The notes under the pieces were generated by a model, which worked only from the letters and a program-made list of their open reading frames with translations, was not told the DNA's origin and made no database searches. This document shows, piece after piece, positions 53,521-62,887 of a stretch of DNA of 64,000 nt. The stretch covers positions 25,113 through 89,112 of the forward strand of contig NZ_WHNW01000004.1 in NCBI RefSeq assembly GCF_009362845.1. The letters run 5' to 3'. Source of the stretch: Ostreibacterium oceani (GTDB lineage Bacteria; Pseudomonadota; Gammaproteobacteria; Cardiobacteriales; Ostreibacteriaceae). Made by a program: the position numbers and the translations under genes. Position 1 is the first letter of the stretch. Each line of letters opens with the position of its first letter.

Positions 53521-54705
53521 CTAGTGAAGCGGCAGGCGTTGATAGCGTCCTGGATTATTAGGGTGATCAAAATGGCGCATTGGACCATGTGTTTTGAAAT
53601 GATTGTGCCAGTGACGCATTGCATCTGCGTCAAGTGTCATACCCAGACCGTGCCCCTCGGGAACGTCAATGACATCGTTTTTTTGTCGAAAAGGCCCATT
53701 TTCAATGACATCACCAATCTGCCAACGAAAGAGCGATTGCGATGCTTCGCTAATATGTGCAGTGGCGGCTGAGACGTGCAAATAGGCGGCAGTCATAATG
53801 CCTAAGTCGTTTGAGTAACACCAAAAACCCTTGCCCATGGCTTCGCAAGCGGCGATAAATTTTAGGGTTTTTGAAATACCACCCAAGGCGGCAAAATTAC
53901 ACACGAAATAATCGGGTGCGCCGAGCGCAACGGCACGGCGTAAATCAGGGACATGCGTTGAAAATGGGATGGTTGAATGCTGGCGTAGTTGCGCCATTTC
54001 TTCAAAAGTCGCAACGGGGTCTTCGTAGTTGCGAATATGATAAGGCTCGATTTCACGGAGGATATAACGGGCGGTTGGTAACGACCACTGCATGTTGCTG
54101 TCCAGTTTAATCTGTGCTTTATTGCCAAGGGCTTCGCGCAGTAGCTTTACTGTTTTTATTTCTAATTCGGGGTCGCCTAAGATGAGTTTTCCTTCAAAAA
54201 TAGAAGCACCGTGTTCTTCTCGCATTTTGAGGCAGTATTCGACAACGGCTTCGGGCGTCGTTTCCCCTTTTAGTCCGTTATGGTCAGGGCGAAAGGAAAA
54301 ATATTCTGAGAAGGCGATTTTTTTGCGTACAGCGCCGCCAAGCAGCTGATAAAGCGGTGTGTTATAGGCTTTGCCCTTGATATCCCAGAGCGCAATCTCG
54401 ACAGCGCCAAAGGCAACGCTGGCCGCATTTTCGCCAGTATTGGCGGTGATTTGATAGGGTGGCACACAGCGACTTTCACAATCGGCAATATCCAATGGAT
54501 TGGCACCGATGAGTGCAGGCACAATGTCAGTTTTGATGATTTCACCAAAATGCCACCACGGTGCCTCACCTAGTCCGACAAGGCCTTGATCGGTCTCGAC
54601 CTCAATGATGGATTTAGACGCGCCAGGATAAAGCCCGCCAGTCCACCAAAAGGGTTTATCAAATGGCACATTAACATGGGTGACTTTGATGCGGGTGATT
54701 TTCAT
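53521..54705 (-). CDS. Enolase-superfamily protein (mandelate racemase/muconate lactonizing group), divergent active site
   Basis: A 394-residue two-domain protein: capping domain (1-130, ASKSIIEVETDQGLVGLGEAP) and barrel. Metal ligands appear as Asp in KLDSNMQW, Glu in NYEDPV and, unusually, His in FSTHVPD where Asp/Glu/Asn is normal. One Lys remains on strand 2 (FEGKLILG, K-x-K incomplete); the opposite general acid positions are Asn (VCNFAALGG) and Tyr (WCYSND), where relatives have Lys or an Asp-His pair. It resembles glucarate-dehydratase-like members in outline. Context suggests epimerising or dehydrating a betaine-derived acid. Catalytic role uncertain. Confidence 0.75.
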   Translation of the reverse strand: MKITRIKVTHVNVPFDKPFWWTGGLYPGASKSIIEVETDQGLVGLGEAPWWHFGEIIKTDIVPALIGANPLDIADCESRCVPPYQITANTGENAASVAFGAVEIALWDIKGKAYNTPLYQLLGGAVRKKIAFSEYFSFRPDHNGLKGETTPEAVVEYCLKMREEHGASIFEGKLILGDPELEIKTVKLLREALGNKAQIKLDSNMQWSLPTARYILREIEPYHIRNYEDPVATFEEMAQLRQHSTIPFSTHVPDLRRAVALGAPDYFVCNFAALGGISKTLKFIAACEAMGKGFWCYSNDLGIMTAAYLHVSAATAHISEASQSLFRWQIGDVIENGPFRQKNDVIDVPEGHGLGMTLDADAMRHWHNHFKTHGPMRHFDHPNNPGRYQRLPLH

Positions 54706-54724
54706 GATTTATCTCCAAAATCAA

Positions 54725-56305
54725 TCAATGCCATAAGTCTGGCGTATGGTCTTTTTTGTCTTGGATAAATGCCTGTAGTTCGGCGTCGATTGTGGCATCT
54801 ATTGGCGGTGCTTCGTAGTCGGCCAACAGTTGTTTCCAACGTTGGTTGGCGCGGGTTGCCATATCGATACCGCCTTGCTCAGTCCAATGTTCCCAGGGCT
54901 GATTGTCATCGAGTGCGCTGTCGTAATAAGCCGTTTGATAATGGCGCATGGTGTGAGCGGTTGAGAACAAATGCTGCCCAGGGCCAAGCTCAGCCAGCGC
55001 CTCAAATGCTAATGTGTCGTCGTTGACTTCAAACCCTTGGCAATAGCTGTGCAGCATGCCACACAAGTCCGTATCCATGACAAATTTTTCATACGACATC
55101 GATAGGAGTCCATCTAAAAATCCTGCGCTGTGTAGGATAAAATTAGCACCGCCTTGGACGGCTGACATCATTGACATCATGCTTTGCTGCATTGCTTGTG
55201 CATCGGGGAGTTTTGAGGTCGAGAAATTCCCTGCGCATCGTAGTGGAATATTTAGCCGTCTGGCTAGTTGCCCCATGACCAAGGATGCTAGTGCAGGCTC
55301 TGGTGTGCCAAAGGTTGGCGAGCCAGACCGCATTGCCAATGAACTTAAAAAGCAACCTAAAACAACGGGTGCGCCAGGGCGTGTGAGCTGGGTAATTGCG
55401 CAGGCCGTCATGCTCTCAGCCAAGCACTGTGCGAGTGCGCCGGGCATTGTCAGCGGTGATACGGCGCCGCCTAATAAAAAAGGTACATGGATAGAGCCTT
55501 GGTTAGCCGCAGCATAGGTACGAATACCTTGTGTCGTCACACCATCGAGCACCAACGGCGAGGTGACGTTAAAATTCCCCATAACCACACAGTGCTTATC
55601 AACAAAATCTGTGCCAAATAAAATACGACACATGGTAATGCTGTCTTCAGCGCGTTCGGGTGCCGTGATAGAGCCTAAAAAACCGCGGTCAGAGTATTTG
55701 ATATGCGCATAAACCATATCAAGGTGGCGTTTGTTGACAGGGATATCAGTCGGCTCGCAAATCGTCCCGCCAGAATGGTGCAACCACGGCGATGATTGGC
55801 CAAGTTTGATTAAGTTTTGAAAGTCGGTAATTGTGCCATAGCGCCGACCGTTGTCTAAATCCATGACAAAAGGCGAGCCATAAGATGGTGCAAAGACCAT
55901 GGCATCGCCACCAATGACCACGTTATTTTTTGGGTTTCTTGCATGCTGAGTAAATTGGGCGGGTGCTGTCTTTAAACACTCACGAATCATTCCAGGTGGA
56001 AACTTAATGCGCCAACAGTCTGGTTTGGTTTCAGTGACTTGACCGCCTGCTTTGCGAAATAATTCAACGGTTTCTGGGTCATCACGAAATTCAATGCCAA
56101 TTTCCGCCAAAATACGGTCGGCGGTTTGTTCGATTTTTTCCAAACTGGTCTCATCGAGTAAGTCATAGGTGCGAATTTTTCGTTGGATGTACGGGACTTC
56201 TAAGTGTGGGTTTTGCCCTGGTGCGCCAGTGCGTTTGTCGTGAGAGCGACTGCCACGGCGAGTTTTTCTTGGTGTTGATTTGGCAGAATTGGTAGCGTTA
56301 TTCAT
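54725..56305 (-). CDS. Trimethylamine methyltransferase family (MttB-like, non-pyrrolysine)
   Basis: A 526-residue MttB superfamily barrel with FGTPEPALASLVMGQLARRL and ILHSAGFLDGLLSMSYEKFVMD. The frame is continuous, with no amber codon where true trimethylamine methyltransferases insert pyrrolysine; such members use glycine betaine, proline betaine or related quaternary amines. The methyl acceptor is a corrinoid protein in known cases, but none is encoded in the window. The N-terminal 35 residues are basic and probably disordered. First gene of the MttB-enolase-OYE operon and divergent from a TetR gene. Confidence 0.85.
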   Translation of the reverse strand: MNNATNSAKSTPRKTRRGSRSHDKRTGAPGQNPHLEVPYIQRKIRTYDLLDETSLEKIEQTADRILAEIGIEFRDDPETVELFRKAGGQVTETKPDCWRIKFPPGMIRECLKTAPAQFTQHARNPKNNVVIGGDAMVFAPSYGSPFVMDLDNGRRYGTITDFQNLIKLGQSSPWLHHSGGTICEPTDIPVNKRHLDMVYAHIKYSDRGFLGSITAPERAEDSITMCRILFGTDFVDKHCVVMGNFNVTSPLVLDGVTTQGIRTYAAANQGSIHVPFLLGGAVSPLTMPGALAQCLAESMTACAITQLTRPGAPVVLGCFLSSLAMRSGSPTFGTPEPALASLVMGQLARRLNIPLRCAGNFSTSKLPDAQAMQQSMMSMMSAVQGGANFILHSAGFLDGLLSMSYEKFVMDTDLCGMLHSYCQGFEVNDDTLAFEALAELGPGQHLFSTAHTMRHYQTAYYDSALDDNQPWEHWTEQGGIDMATRANQRWKQLLADYEAPPIDATIDAELQAFIQDKKDHTPDLWH

Positions 56306-56383
56306 TGTCTATGACCCTCATTGTCTATGATCCCAGCAACGGATTTAAAATTTTATTGTGCTTTTTTCTCAGTTTCTGCTAAA

Positions 56384-56399
56384 TTGACACAAGTGTCAA
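56384..56399. promoter_or_regulatory. Probable TetR operator
   Basis: TTGACACAAGTGTCAA: perfect 7-bp inverted arms around two bases, midway in the 124-bp divergent spacer between the MttB-like and TetR genes. It also contains TTGACA, so bound regulator could cover a -35 element. Confidence 0.65.
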
Positions 56400-56429
56400 G
56401 AAATTTTACGAATGGCTGCTATATAAAAA

Positions 56430-57071
56430 ATGAATAATGATTTAAGCACAAGCCCCGCCTCAAAAACATGGTCGTCTAAAAATCAAGGCTCTCCTGCTAT
56501 TTGGTTACAAGCGGCGTATGAATTAATTATTGAACAAGGGGTCGATGCGGTCAAAATTATGACCCTCGCGAAACGGCTACGCATGACGCGCACAAGTTTT
56601 TATTGGCATTTTGCCGACAGAGAGGCGCTGCTACAGGCGATAATTACACGCTGGGAAGCGCAAAACACAGGAAATTTAATTCGGCAAACACAAAAACCAG
56701 CAGGTAACATTTGCCAAGCGATACTTAACGTTTTTGATTGCTGGCTAGATGATGCGCTGTTTGATGCGCCGCTGGATTTGGCAATACGCAATTGGGCGCG
56801 TAACGATAGCGCACTACAAGCACGATTAGATACCGCCGATGCGCGACGATTAGCCGCATTAGCGGGGCTGTTTACACGGTTTGGTTATTCAGCGCTACAG
56901 GCCGAAGTCCGCAGTAAAACAGTACTTTATACACAAATTGGTTATATTTATATGCAGGTGCTCGATGCGCCAGATAAACGATTGGCGATGATAGCCGATT
57001 ATGTGCAGGTGTTTACGGGCGTTGCACCGAGTATATCCGAAATAGAGGCATTTGTTGCACGTCATTCTTAG
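56430..57071 (+). CDS. TetR-family transcription regulator
   Basis: A 213-residue regulator with an N-terminal helix-turn-helix (LIIEQGVDAVKIMTLAKRLRMTRTSFYWHFADREALLQAI) and an all-helical ligand domain. It is divergent from the MttB-enolase-OYE operon and most likely represses it and itself through the palindrome at 56384-56399. The inducer is unknown; a betaine or its demethylation product is the natural guess. Repeats with a CCTTAT core follow its stop. Confidence 0.88.
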   Translation: MNNDLSTSPASKTWSSKNQGSPAIWLQAAYELIIEQGVDAVKIMTLAKRLRMTRTSFYWHFADREALLQAIITRWEAQNTGNLIRQTQKPAGNICQAILNVFDCWLDDALFDAPLDLAIRNWARNDSALQARLDTADARRLAALAGLFTRFGYSALQAEVRSKTVLYTQIGYIYMQVLDAPDKRLAMIADYVQVFTGVAPSISEIEAFVARHS

Positions 57072-57208
57072 TGTCTCATTCAGTGCCTTATCATCAGCGC
57101 CTTATTCAGCACCTTATTTAAATACATTCGGCAGATGGGTAGTGAGGTTATCATGTTATCACGAAAAAACATAGTATTTTGATTTAATTTAGTGAGATAG
57201 GAGTCAAC

Positions 57209-57607
57209 ATGAAATTAGGTTACACAATTATCTACGTGCCGCAAGTCGATGCGTCGCTGGCATTTTTTGAGACGGCATTTGGGTTTTCTCGACGATTTTT
57301 ACATGAGTCGGGTGATTATGGTGAGCTTGAGACGGGTGAGACAACGCTTGCGTTTGCTTCGCACGAATTGGGGCAGATGAATTTTGCAGCAGGCTTTGTC
57401 GCAGCCAGTGAATCTAGTCAGCCGCTTGGGTTTGAAGTGGCGCTGGTCACAACAGCCGTTGAGGAGGCGCATACCAAGGCGCTAGCGCACGGTGCGGTTG
57501 AAATAAAGGCGCCAGAATCAAAACCATGGGGCCAGATGGTTTCTTATGTGCGCTGTCCGGATGGGACGCTGGTTGAGATTTGTTCGCCTGTTTCGAGTCA
57601 GGACTAG
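57209..57607 (+). CDS. VOC/glyoxalase superfamily protein
   Basis: A 132-residue vicinal-oxygen-chelate protein: GYTIIYVPQVDASLAFFETAFGF at the start and QMVSYVRCPDGTLVEICSPV at the end, with a Glu metal ligand near the C terminus (LVEICS). Whether the full metal set is kept is unclear, since the first His/Gln position is not obvious. Function unknown (lyase, dioxygenase or binding). It stands alone, behind GATAGGAG. Confidence 0.8.
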   Translation: MKLGYTIIYVPQVDASLAFFETAFGFSRRFLHESGDYGELETGETTLAFASHELGQMNFAAGFVAASESSQPLGFEVALVTTAVEEAHTKALAHGAVEIKAPESKPWGQMVSYVRCPDGTLVEICSPVSSQD

Positions 57608-57652
57608 GTTGGTGTGGTTTGCTTGGGTCGATTGATTACTTGAGTCGAGTAA

Positions 57653-57684
57653 CGCAAAAAGCCCCAAAGAGGGGGCTTTTTGCG
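57653..57684. terminator. Bidirectional rho-independent terminator
   Basis: Arms CGCAAAAAGCCCC (57653-57665) and GGGGCTTTTTGCG (57672-57684) with a 6-nt loop, between the convergent VOC and rpmA genes. Poly-T lies in the stem for both directions. Confidence 0.9.
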
Positions 57685-57787
57685 AAAGGTAAGGTAATTG
57701 AATCGTAGTGTGTGTTGGCGTAGTGTGTGTTAGCGCTGTGAATAGGATAGCGCCACACGTCACGCGGCCACACGTCACGCGAGTAGG

Positions 57788-58051
57788 CTATGCCTCTAAC
57801 GCCTCAATCATTACATATTTTCTATTGTTAGGTCCTTTGACGGCAAAGCTAACGCGACCATCAACTTTGGCGAAGATGGTGTGGTCTTTGCCAAGACCAG
57901 TGTTATCACCGGCATGAAAACGTGTGCCACGTTGGCGCACGATAATGCTGCCTGCTGAGACGATTTCGCCGCCAAAGGCTTTGACGCCAAGACGTTTTGA
58001 TTGGGAATCGCGACCGTTACGGGTACTACCGCCTGCTTTTTTATGTGCCAT
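57788..58051 (-). CDS. rpmA: 50S ribosomal protein L27
   Basis: An 87-residue bL27 with the classic [20 protein letters not shown] start, which reaches the peptidyl transferase centre, and [16 protein letters not shown]. It lies 19 bp after rplU, the universal pairing. No N-terminal extension of the Firmicute type is seen. The obgE gene, often third, is not here. Confidence 0.98.
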   Translation of the reverse strand: MAHKKAGGSTRNGRDSQSKRLGVKAFGGEIVSAGSIIVRQRGTRFHAGDNTGLGKDHTIFAKVDGRVSFAVKGPNNRKYVMIEALEA

Positions 58052-58070
58052 GAGTATCTCCTAGTATAGT

Positions 58071-58379
58071 TTACGCGATGCTTTCAATGCGAACCGCAGT
58101 GTAATTTTGTCTGTGACCTTGTCTTTTCATATGGTGCTTACGGCGTTTAAATTTGATAATTTCAATTTTTTTGCCACGTGCGTGCTCCAAGATTTGGCCT
58201 GTGACTTTGGCATCACTGAGCATTGGTGCCCCGATTCTAATGTCATCGCCATCAGCGACCATTAAAACGTCTGAAAATTCAACCGATTCGCCCGTTTCGC
58301 CTGGGATAGTTTCAATGCGAATGACTTGACCTGTTTCAACGCGGTACTGCTTACCGCCTGTTTTTATTACCGCATACAT
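58071..58379 (-). CDS. rplU: 50S ribosomal protein L21
   Basis: A 102-residue bL21: MYAVIKTGGKQYRVETGQ at the start and the RNA-binding KIEIIKFKRRKHHMKRQGHRQ near the end. First gene of rplU-rpmA, read from the promoter at 58515-58543, leaving a leader of about 130 nt. Confidence 0.98.
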   Translation of the reverse strand: MYAVIKTGGKQYRVETGQVIRIETIPGETGESVEFSDVLMVADGDDIRIGAPMLSDAKVTGQILEHARGKKIEIIKFKRRKHHMKRQGHRQNYTAVRIESIA

Positions 58380-58514
58380 ATGCTGTTTCTCCGTTTGATT
58401 TCAAGGCGTTGGGACGTGTGTCTCAGCGACACCCCACGCTTGGCTGCCTGAAATAAGTTAATCTTTTAATTTTATTAATAATAAAAAGCACTGCTAAAAA
58501 GACAGTGGAAAATG

Positions 58515-58543
58515 ATTATAAAGTATGAAACAATTGTATTCAA
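58515..58543 (-). promoter_or_regulatory. Sigma-70 promoter of rplU-rpmA
   Basis: On the minus strand: -35 TTGAAT (58543-58538), 17-bp spacer and -10 TATAAT (58520-58515). The transcribed leader then contains a short CACTG/CAGTG stem (58507-58489) followed by CTTTTT, which may be a weak attenuator. Confidence 0.75.
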
Positions 58544-58563
58544 TAAAAAATTGAGAAAAAAAC

Positions 58564-59106
58564 GTGATTGATGAAAAAGGTTATCGCCAAAATGTTGGAA
58601 TAATTATCATTAATGCCGAGAAAAAAGTATTTTGGGGTCGACGGATTGGGCAGAAATCTTGGCAGTTTCCTCAGGGAGGAATTGATGAGGCAGAAAGTGC
58701 GCAAGACGCAATGTACCGTGAGCTGCACGAGGAAGTCGGCTTGCGGCCGCAGCACGTTGAGCTGGTTGCAGAGACAGAAGGTTGGTTGCATTATGAGTTG
58801 CCGAAAAAGTTTCGGCGCAAAAATACGCAGCCGCTTTGTATTGGGCAAAAGCAAAAATGGTTTTTATTGCGGCTAGTCGCCAGTGAAGCAGAAATTGATT
58901 TTAACCAAGGGAAAAAAGCCGAGTTTGATGCCTTTCGCTGGGTAGATTATTGGTATCCTGTGCGGAAAGTGATTTACTTTAAGCGCTGTGTTTATCGTAG
59001 TGCTTTGGCAGAATTTGCCCGCACGGTCGGCATCGAGCAGCAACGCGCTGTGTTGACTAAGCCATCGAAGCCTGCCAAACACCTTAAGCGAACGAAAAGA
59101 AATTAG
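58564..59106 (+). CDS. rppH: RNA pyrophosphohydrolase
   Basis: A 180-residue Nudix enzyme that converts 5'-triphosphate mRNA ends and starts decay. Start is GTG at 58564 ([15 protein letters not shown]). The Nudix box reads [32 protein letters not shown] and [10 protein letters not shown] are RppH hallmarks. A basic tail ends it. Its promoter shares the 184-bp spacer with rplU. Confidence 0.95.
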   Translation: MIDEKGYRQNVGIIIINAEKKVFWGRRIGQKSWQFPQGGIDEAESAQDAMYRELHEEVGLRPQHVELVAETEGWLHYELPKKFRRKNTQPLCIGQKQKWFLLRLVASEAEIDFNQGKKAEFDAFRWVDYWYPVRKVIYFKRCVYRSALAEFARTVGIEQQRAVLTKPSKPAKHLKRTKRN

Positions 59107-59183
59107 ACGAAAAACAATGGGCTTATATCGCAAACTGTGATGCAAGTTGCATTGCAGGTTATGCAGGTTGCATTGCAAACTAC

Positions 59184-59219
59184 ATCGTAAATCATATCGT
59201 AAATCACATCGTAAATCAT
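59184..59219. repeat. 12-bp tandem repeat downstream of rppH, 3 units
   Basis: Units ATCGTAAATCAT, ATCGTAAATCAC and ATCGTAAATCAT, in the convergent rppH/sensor-kinase spacer; GCATTGCA-type repeats lie just before them. Confidence 0.85.
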
Positions 59220-59297
59220 GCGACTTGCTGGTTTCAAGCGATTGTCTTGTTGGCTCTAGCGCTAGGAAATCGGTGTGTTAAGCGGCGTCGAACGGCA

Positions 59298-60632
59298 TCA
59301 AGTGGCGTCAATCGGTAATGCCGATAATACCGGTAATACAATATGGACAACGGTGCCTTGGTCGACACGGCTTTGAATGATGAGTTCACCTTGGTGCGCA
59401 TCAATAATGGCTTTGATTAAATATAGCCCAATGCCAAATCCCCCAGTGCTACGCTGGCGTGAATGGTCAATGCGGTAAAATGGCTCAGTAAGGAGTTTGA
59501 TTTTTTCCGCAGGAATGCCGACACCAGAATCTTCAACTGAAATCGTTAGCGTCTGCTCGTCACAGGCAGTGGATATAATGACTTTGTCGTCAGGCTGACG
59601 ATTCGCTGTCAGCGCATTTTTGATTAAATTTTTAATCGCAAGCCCGATACGGTTTGCATCAATCGTTATTTCAGGCAACTGACTGTCTAGGTTAAATACG
59701 ACTGGGGCATTTTCGAAAAAACGGCCCTGTATTTGATAGATAACGTCATTGACATTGGCTTTGCTTAAGTCGAGTGGCGCGTGGTTGCCTTTTAGTCGTT
59801 CGGATTCGAGGAGTTCATGAATGAGGGATTCCATTTCGTTCATGTCTTCTTCGGCGCTGGCTTTTTGGTGGCTGTCATCCATCATGGATAGCGCAATTTT
59901 AGCACGCGTAATCGGGGTGCGTAGTTCGTGGCTAATGGCGAGTAGGAGCTGGCGTTTTGCTTCTAGCATTTGCTCAATGTTGTCTGCCATTTTGTTGATA
60001 GATTTTGATAAATCACCGAGTTCGTCGCGACGATTAATCGGCAATCGATGCGAAAAATCGCCGTCACCGATTTGTTTGACGCCTTGCTGGATGATTTTGA
60101 ACGGGCGAAAGGTAAAATACACAAACGCATAAATTAAACCGATAATGAATAAGGCGGCAATAACCGTGATGAGAATTTCTTTGACGCGGGTGGTTTTGTG
60201 TAGTTTTTCAGTAATAATAAACGAGGTGATATAGCCCTGATTAAATGTACGTAAGATAAAGTTGTCTTTGTAAAAACCTGCTTCTGAAGTAATGCCTTGG
60301 GGGCCAACGCGTTGGATTTTAACATCCAGATAATCTTTGTCGATGAAGTCACCATTAGATGCCCAGCTAAACGTCGGGGCTTCGATGACGATATTCACAG
60401 GGGCTTGTTCGGTAATACGCTTGGCAACGTTAATGTCGGGTGGGAAGCCGACTTCGTTTTGTAGTGAGATTAAATAATTACTAAAATAAGGTCGAATTGA
60501 GTCTGAGAGTTGGCGTTCAAAGGTAATGCCTAGTGAAAACCATAGCCCCCAAGCCAATAGCGCGGAGGCACTAATAAAAACTAAAATAATTTTGATCGAA
60601 ATTGAACGACCGAGTCGGCGAAAAAAACGCAT
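59298..60632 (-). CDS. Sensor histidine kinase (EnvZ/CpxA type)
   Basis: A 444-residue inner-membrane kinase. Helix 1 (about 15-33) and helix 2 (about 151-172) bound a periplasmic sensor domain of roughly 115 residues; HAMP follows (TFRPFKIIQQGVKQIGDGDF). The phosphorylated His is in AISHELRTPITRAK; ATP-binding boxes are NLIKNAL, DSGVGIPAE, EPFYRID and STGGFGIGLYLI. It phosphorylates the regulator encoded 32 bp upstream. The stimulus is unknown. Confidence 0.92.
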   Translation of the reverse strand: MRFFRRLGRSISIKIILVFISASALLAWGLWFSLGITFERQLSDSIRPYFSNYLISLQNEVGFPPDINVAKRITEQAPVNIVIEAPTFSWASNGDFIDKDYLDVKIQRVGPQGITSEAGFYKDNFILRTFNQGYITSFIITEKLHKTTRVKEILITVIAALFIIGLIYAFVYFTFRPFKIIQQGVKQIGDGDFSHRLPINRRDELGDLSKSINKMADNIEQMLEAKRQLLLAISHELRTPITRAKIALSMMDDSHQKASAEEDMNEMESLIHELLESERLKGNHAPLDLSKANVNDVIYQIQGRFFENAPVVFNLDSQLPEITIDANRIGLAIKNLIKNALTANRQPDDKVIISTACDEQTLTISVEDSGVGIPAEKIKLLTEPFYRIDHSRQRSTGGFGIGLYLIKAIIDAHQGELIIQSRVDQGTVVHIVLPVLSALPIDAT

Positions 60633-60664
60633 GCAGTAACGCGTCGGGTTAGTGTTGGTAGGCG

Positions 60665-61339
60665 TTAGGCAGCAACAAATTTATAGCCCACTCCCCAGAC
60701 GGTTTGGATATAATCTAGTGGTTTTAGTTTGTTGCGGAGGCGGCTGACCAAAATATCAATCGAGCGTGAAAATAGTTCGCTATCGATGCCGCTGAGTTCG
60801 TTCATGATGTCATCGCGGCTATAGACTTTGTTGGGGTGCTCGCTCATGAGTAGTAGCAGGGCGTACTCTTTGGTCGTTAGTTCGACTTTATTGCCATTAA
60901 CATGGACTTCGTAGCTGTTTTTATTAATGATGAGTTTTTCAAACTGGATAAGGTTTTCGGGAATATTGGTGGTATCTAAAGTCACGCGTGATAAAATGCT
61001 CTCCACGCGGGCAACCAGCTCGCGCGGGTCGAATGGTTTGGGTAAATAGTCGTCTGCGCCCGCCTCTAGCCCGATGACTCGGTCGTTAATGTCACCGCGG
61101 GCAGTGAGCATTAGAATGGGTACGTTGGAATGTTTGCGGATTTTTTGACAGACTTCAAAGCCGTCCATTTCAGGCAGCATGACATCAAGGATGACCAAGT
61201 CAGGCTGCGCTTTTTCAAAGCGCGCTAAGCCAGCAGATGGGGTTGTTTCGCTAATCAAATTAAGGTTGAATTTGGCAAAATACTCCGATAGCAGGGTTCC
61301 AATTTTTTCGTCGTCGTCAATTAGCAAAATGATTGTCAT
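60665..61339 (-). CDS. OmpR-family response regulator
   Basis: A 224-residue regulator: receiver domain with acidic DDDEK, phospho-Asp in LVILDVMLPEMDG and Lys in LPKPFDPRELV; then an OmpR-type winged helix ending RLRNKLKPLDYIQTVWGVGYKFV. It is first in the two-gene operon. The resemblance is to CpxR/RstA-like regulators; targets cannot be read from the window. Confidence 0.93.
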   Translation of the reverse strand: MTIILLIDDDEKIGTLLSEYFAKFNLNLISETTPSAGLARFEKAQPDLVILDVMLPEMDGFEVCQKIRKHSNVPILMLTARGDINDRVIGLEAGADDYLPKPFDPRELVARVESILSRVTLDTTNIPENLIQFEKLIINKNSYEVHVNGNKVELTTKEYALLLLMSEHPNKVYSRDDIMNELSGIDSELFSRSIDILVSRLRNKLKPLDYIQTVWGVGYKFVAA

Positions 61340-61589
61340 AGGCGTTGTGTGGTCGTTGTGTATTGTTTTAGTGGATATGATGAACAGTGTATTGCACTTT
61401 AGATTATCATATCACTATTATTGCGGATAAAAGTTACAATTTGCTAAACTCCCAATTGGCGTCGCTGGTGTGCTTGGTGTTGGGGGTGATTCTTAAATAA
61501 AATGGCGTAAATAGACAATGCCAAATGAGCCTTTTGCGATACAATAATACGATTGATAATGTTAACTAGTTAATTAGGTTGGATAGACA

Positions 61590-62840
61590 ATGAGCAAGTA
61601 TTCGATTTTAAGCCTCGCTCGCAACGCGATGTCCTATAATGAAAAATGGGGTGAGGCGTGGCGTTCTCCTGAGCCAAAGCAGCAGTATGACGCGATTATT
61701 ATCGGCGCAGGTGGACATGGATTGGCCACGGCCTATTATTTGGCAAAAGAGCACGGCATAACGAATGTTGCGGTCTTGGAAAAAGGGCATTTGGCTGGTG
61801 GGAATATTTGTCGTAACACGACAATCGTTCGCTCTAATTATCTGTGGGATGAAGCGGCACTTTTCTATGAAAAAGCCATGAAGCTATGGGAAGGATTGTC
61901 GCAAGAAATCAATTATAACGTGATGTTTTCACAGCGTGGTGTTTATAATTTGGGGCATACGTTACAGGATTTGCGTGATATTCGTCGTCGCGTGGAGGCG
62001 AATCGTTTAAACGGCATTGACTCTGAATTTTGCGATGTGCAACAGTTGCAACGCGAAATTCCGTTTTTAAACTGCACACAAAATGCCCGTTATCCGATTA
62101 TGGGTGCATCGCTGCAACGCCGTGCTGGCGTAGCGCGTCATGATGCCGTGGCTTGGGGTTTTGCGCGCGCAGCGGATAAGTATGGCATTGATATTATTCA
62201 AAACTGCGAAGTGACGGGGTTTGAGATTGAAAACGGCGTGTTTAAAGCTGTGCAGACAAACCGCGGCACGATCCGCGCGAACAAAGTCGCGATTACGGTT
62301 GCAGGAAACACGTCCGTGCTAGCCGAAAAAGCAGGGTTTAGACTACCTGTTGAGTCGCACCCGTTGCAAGCATGGGTTTCTGAACCGATGAAACCGATTT
62401 TAGATACGGTCGTTATGTCAAACGCGGTGCATGGTTATATTTCTCAGTCTGATAAAGGTGAGTTAGTTATCGGTGCGGGTATTGATGCCATGAATGGTTA
62501 TAGCCAACGAGGCGCATTGCACACGGTGGAGCATGCAACGGCTGCAATTATTGAATTGTTCCCTGTCTTTAGTCGGGTGCGAATGCTGCGCCAGTGGGGT
62601 GGAACGGTCGATACAACACCAGATGCTTGCCCAATTCATGGCAGAACGCCAGTTAAGAATATGTATATTAATTGCGGCTGGGGAACGGGTGGTTTTAAGG
62701 CGACGCCAGGTTCTGGCTGGACAATGGCTTATACGTTAGCTAAAAACGATCCGCATCCACTTAATGCCCCATTTTCGTTGGAGCGATTCGAGACGGGTGC
62801 ATTAGTTGACGAGCACGGTGCCGCTGGTGTCGCGCACTAA
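61590..62840 (+). CDS. soxB: Sarcosine oxidase beta subunit
   Basis: A 416-residue subunit of heterotetrameric sarcosine oxidase, which turns sarcosine into glycine, H2O2 and formaldehyde or methylene-tetrahydrofolate. FAD fold [31 protein letters not shown], and C-terminal [20 protein letters not shown] are typical. The subunit carries FAD and the covalent FMN. First of soxB-soxD-soxA. It follows a 250-bp spacer with no clear operator; an 11-bp duplication follows its stop. Confidence 0.95.
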   Translation: MSKYSILSLARNAMSYNEKWGEAWRSPEPKQQYDAIIIGAGGHGLATAYYLAKEHGITNVAVLEKGHLAGGNICRNTTIVRSNYLWDEAALFYEKAMKLWEGLSQEINYNVMFSQRGVYNLGHTLQDLRDIRRRVEANRLNGIDSEFCDVQQLQREIPFLNCTQNARYPIMGASLQRRAGVARHDAVAWGFARAADKYGIDIIQNCEVTGFEIENGVFKAVQTNRGTIRANKVAITVAGNTSVLAEKAGFRLPVESHPLQAWVSEPMKPILDTVVMSNAVHGYISQSDKGELVIGAGIDAMNGYSQRGALHTVEHATAAIIELFPVFSRVRMLRQWGGTVDTTPDACPIHGRTPVKNMYINCGWGTGGFKATPGSGWTMAYTLAKNDPHPLNAPFSLERFETGALVDEHGAAGVAH

Positions 62841-62887
62841 CTAGGCGCTAGCTAGGCACTAACTAAATTTGGTCGGAGAGTACTTAT

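Noticed and set aside
54725-56305. Pyrrolysine-containing trimethylamine methyltransferase
   Set aside because: The frame is continuous through the region where the amber codon would be, so it is a non-pyrrolysine MttB homologue.
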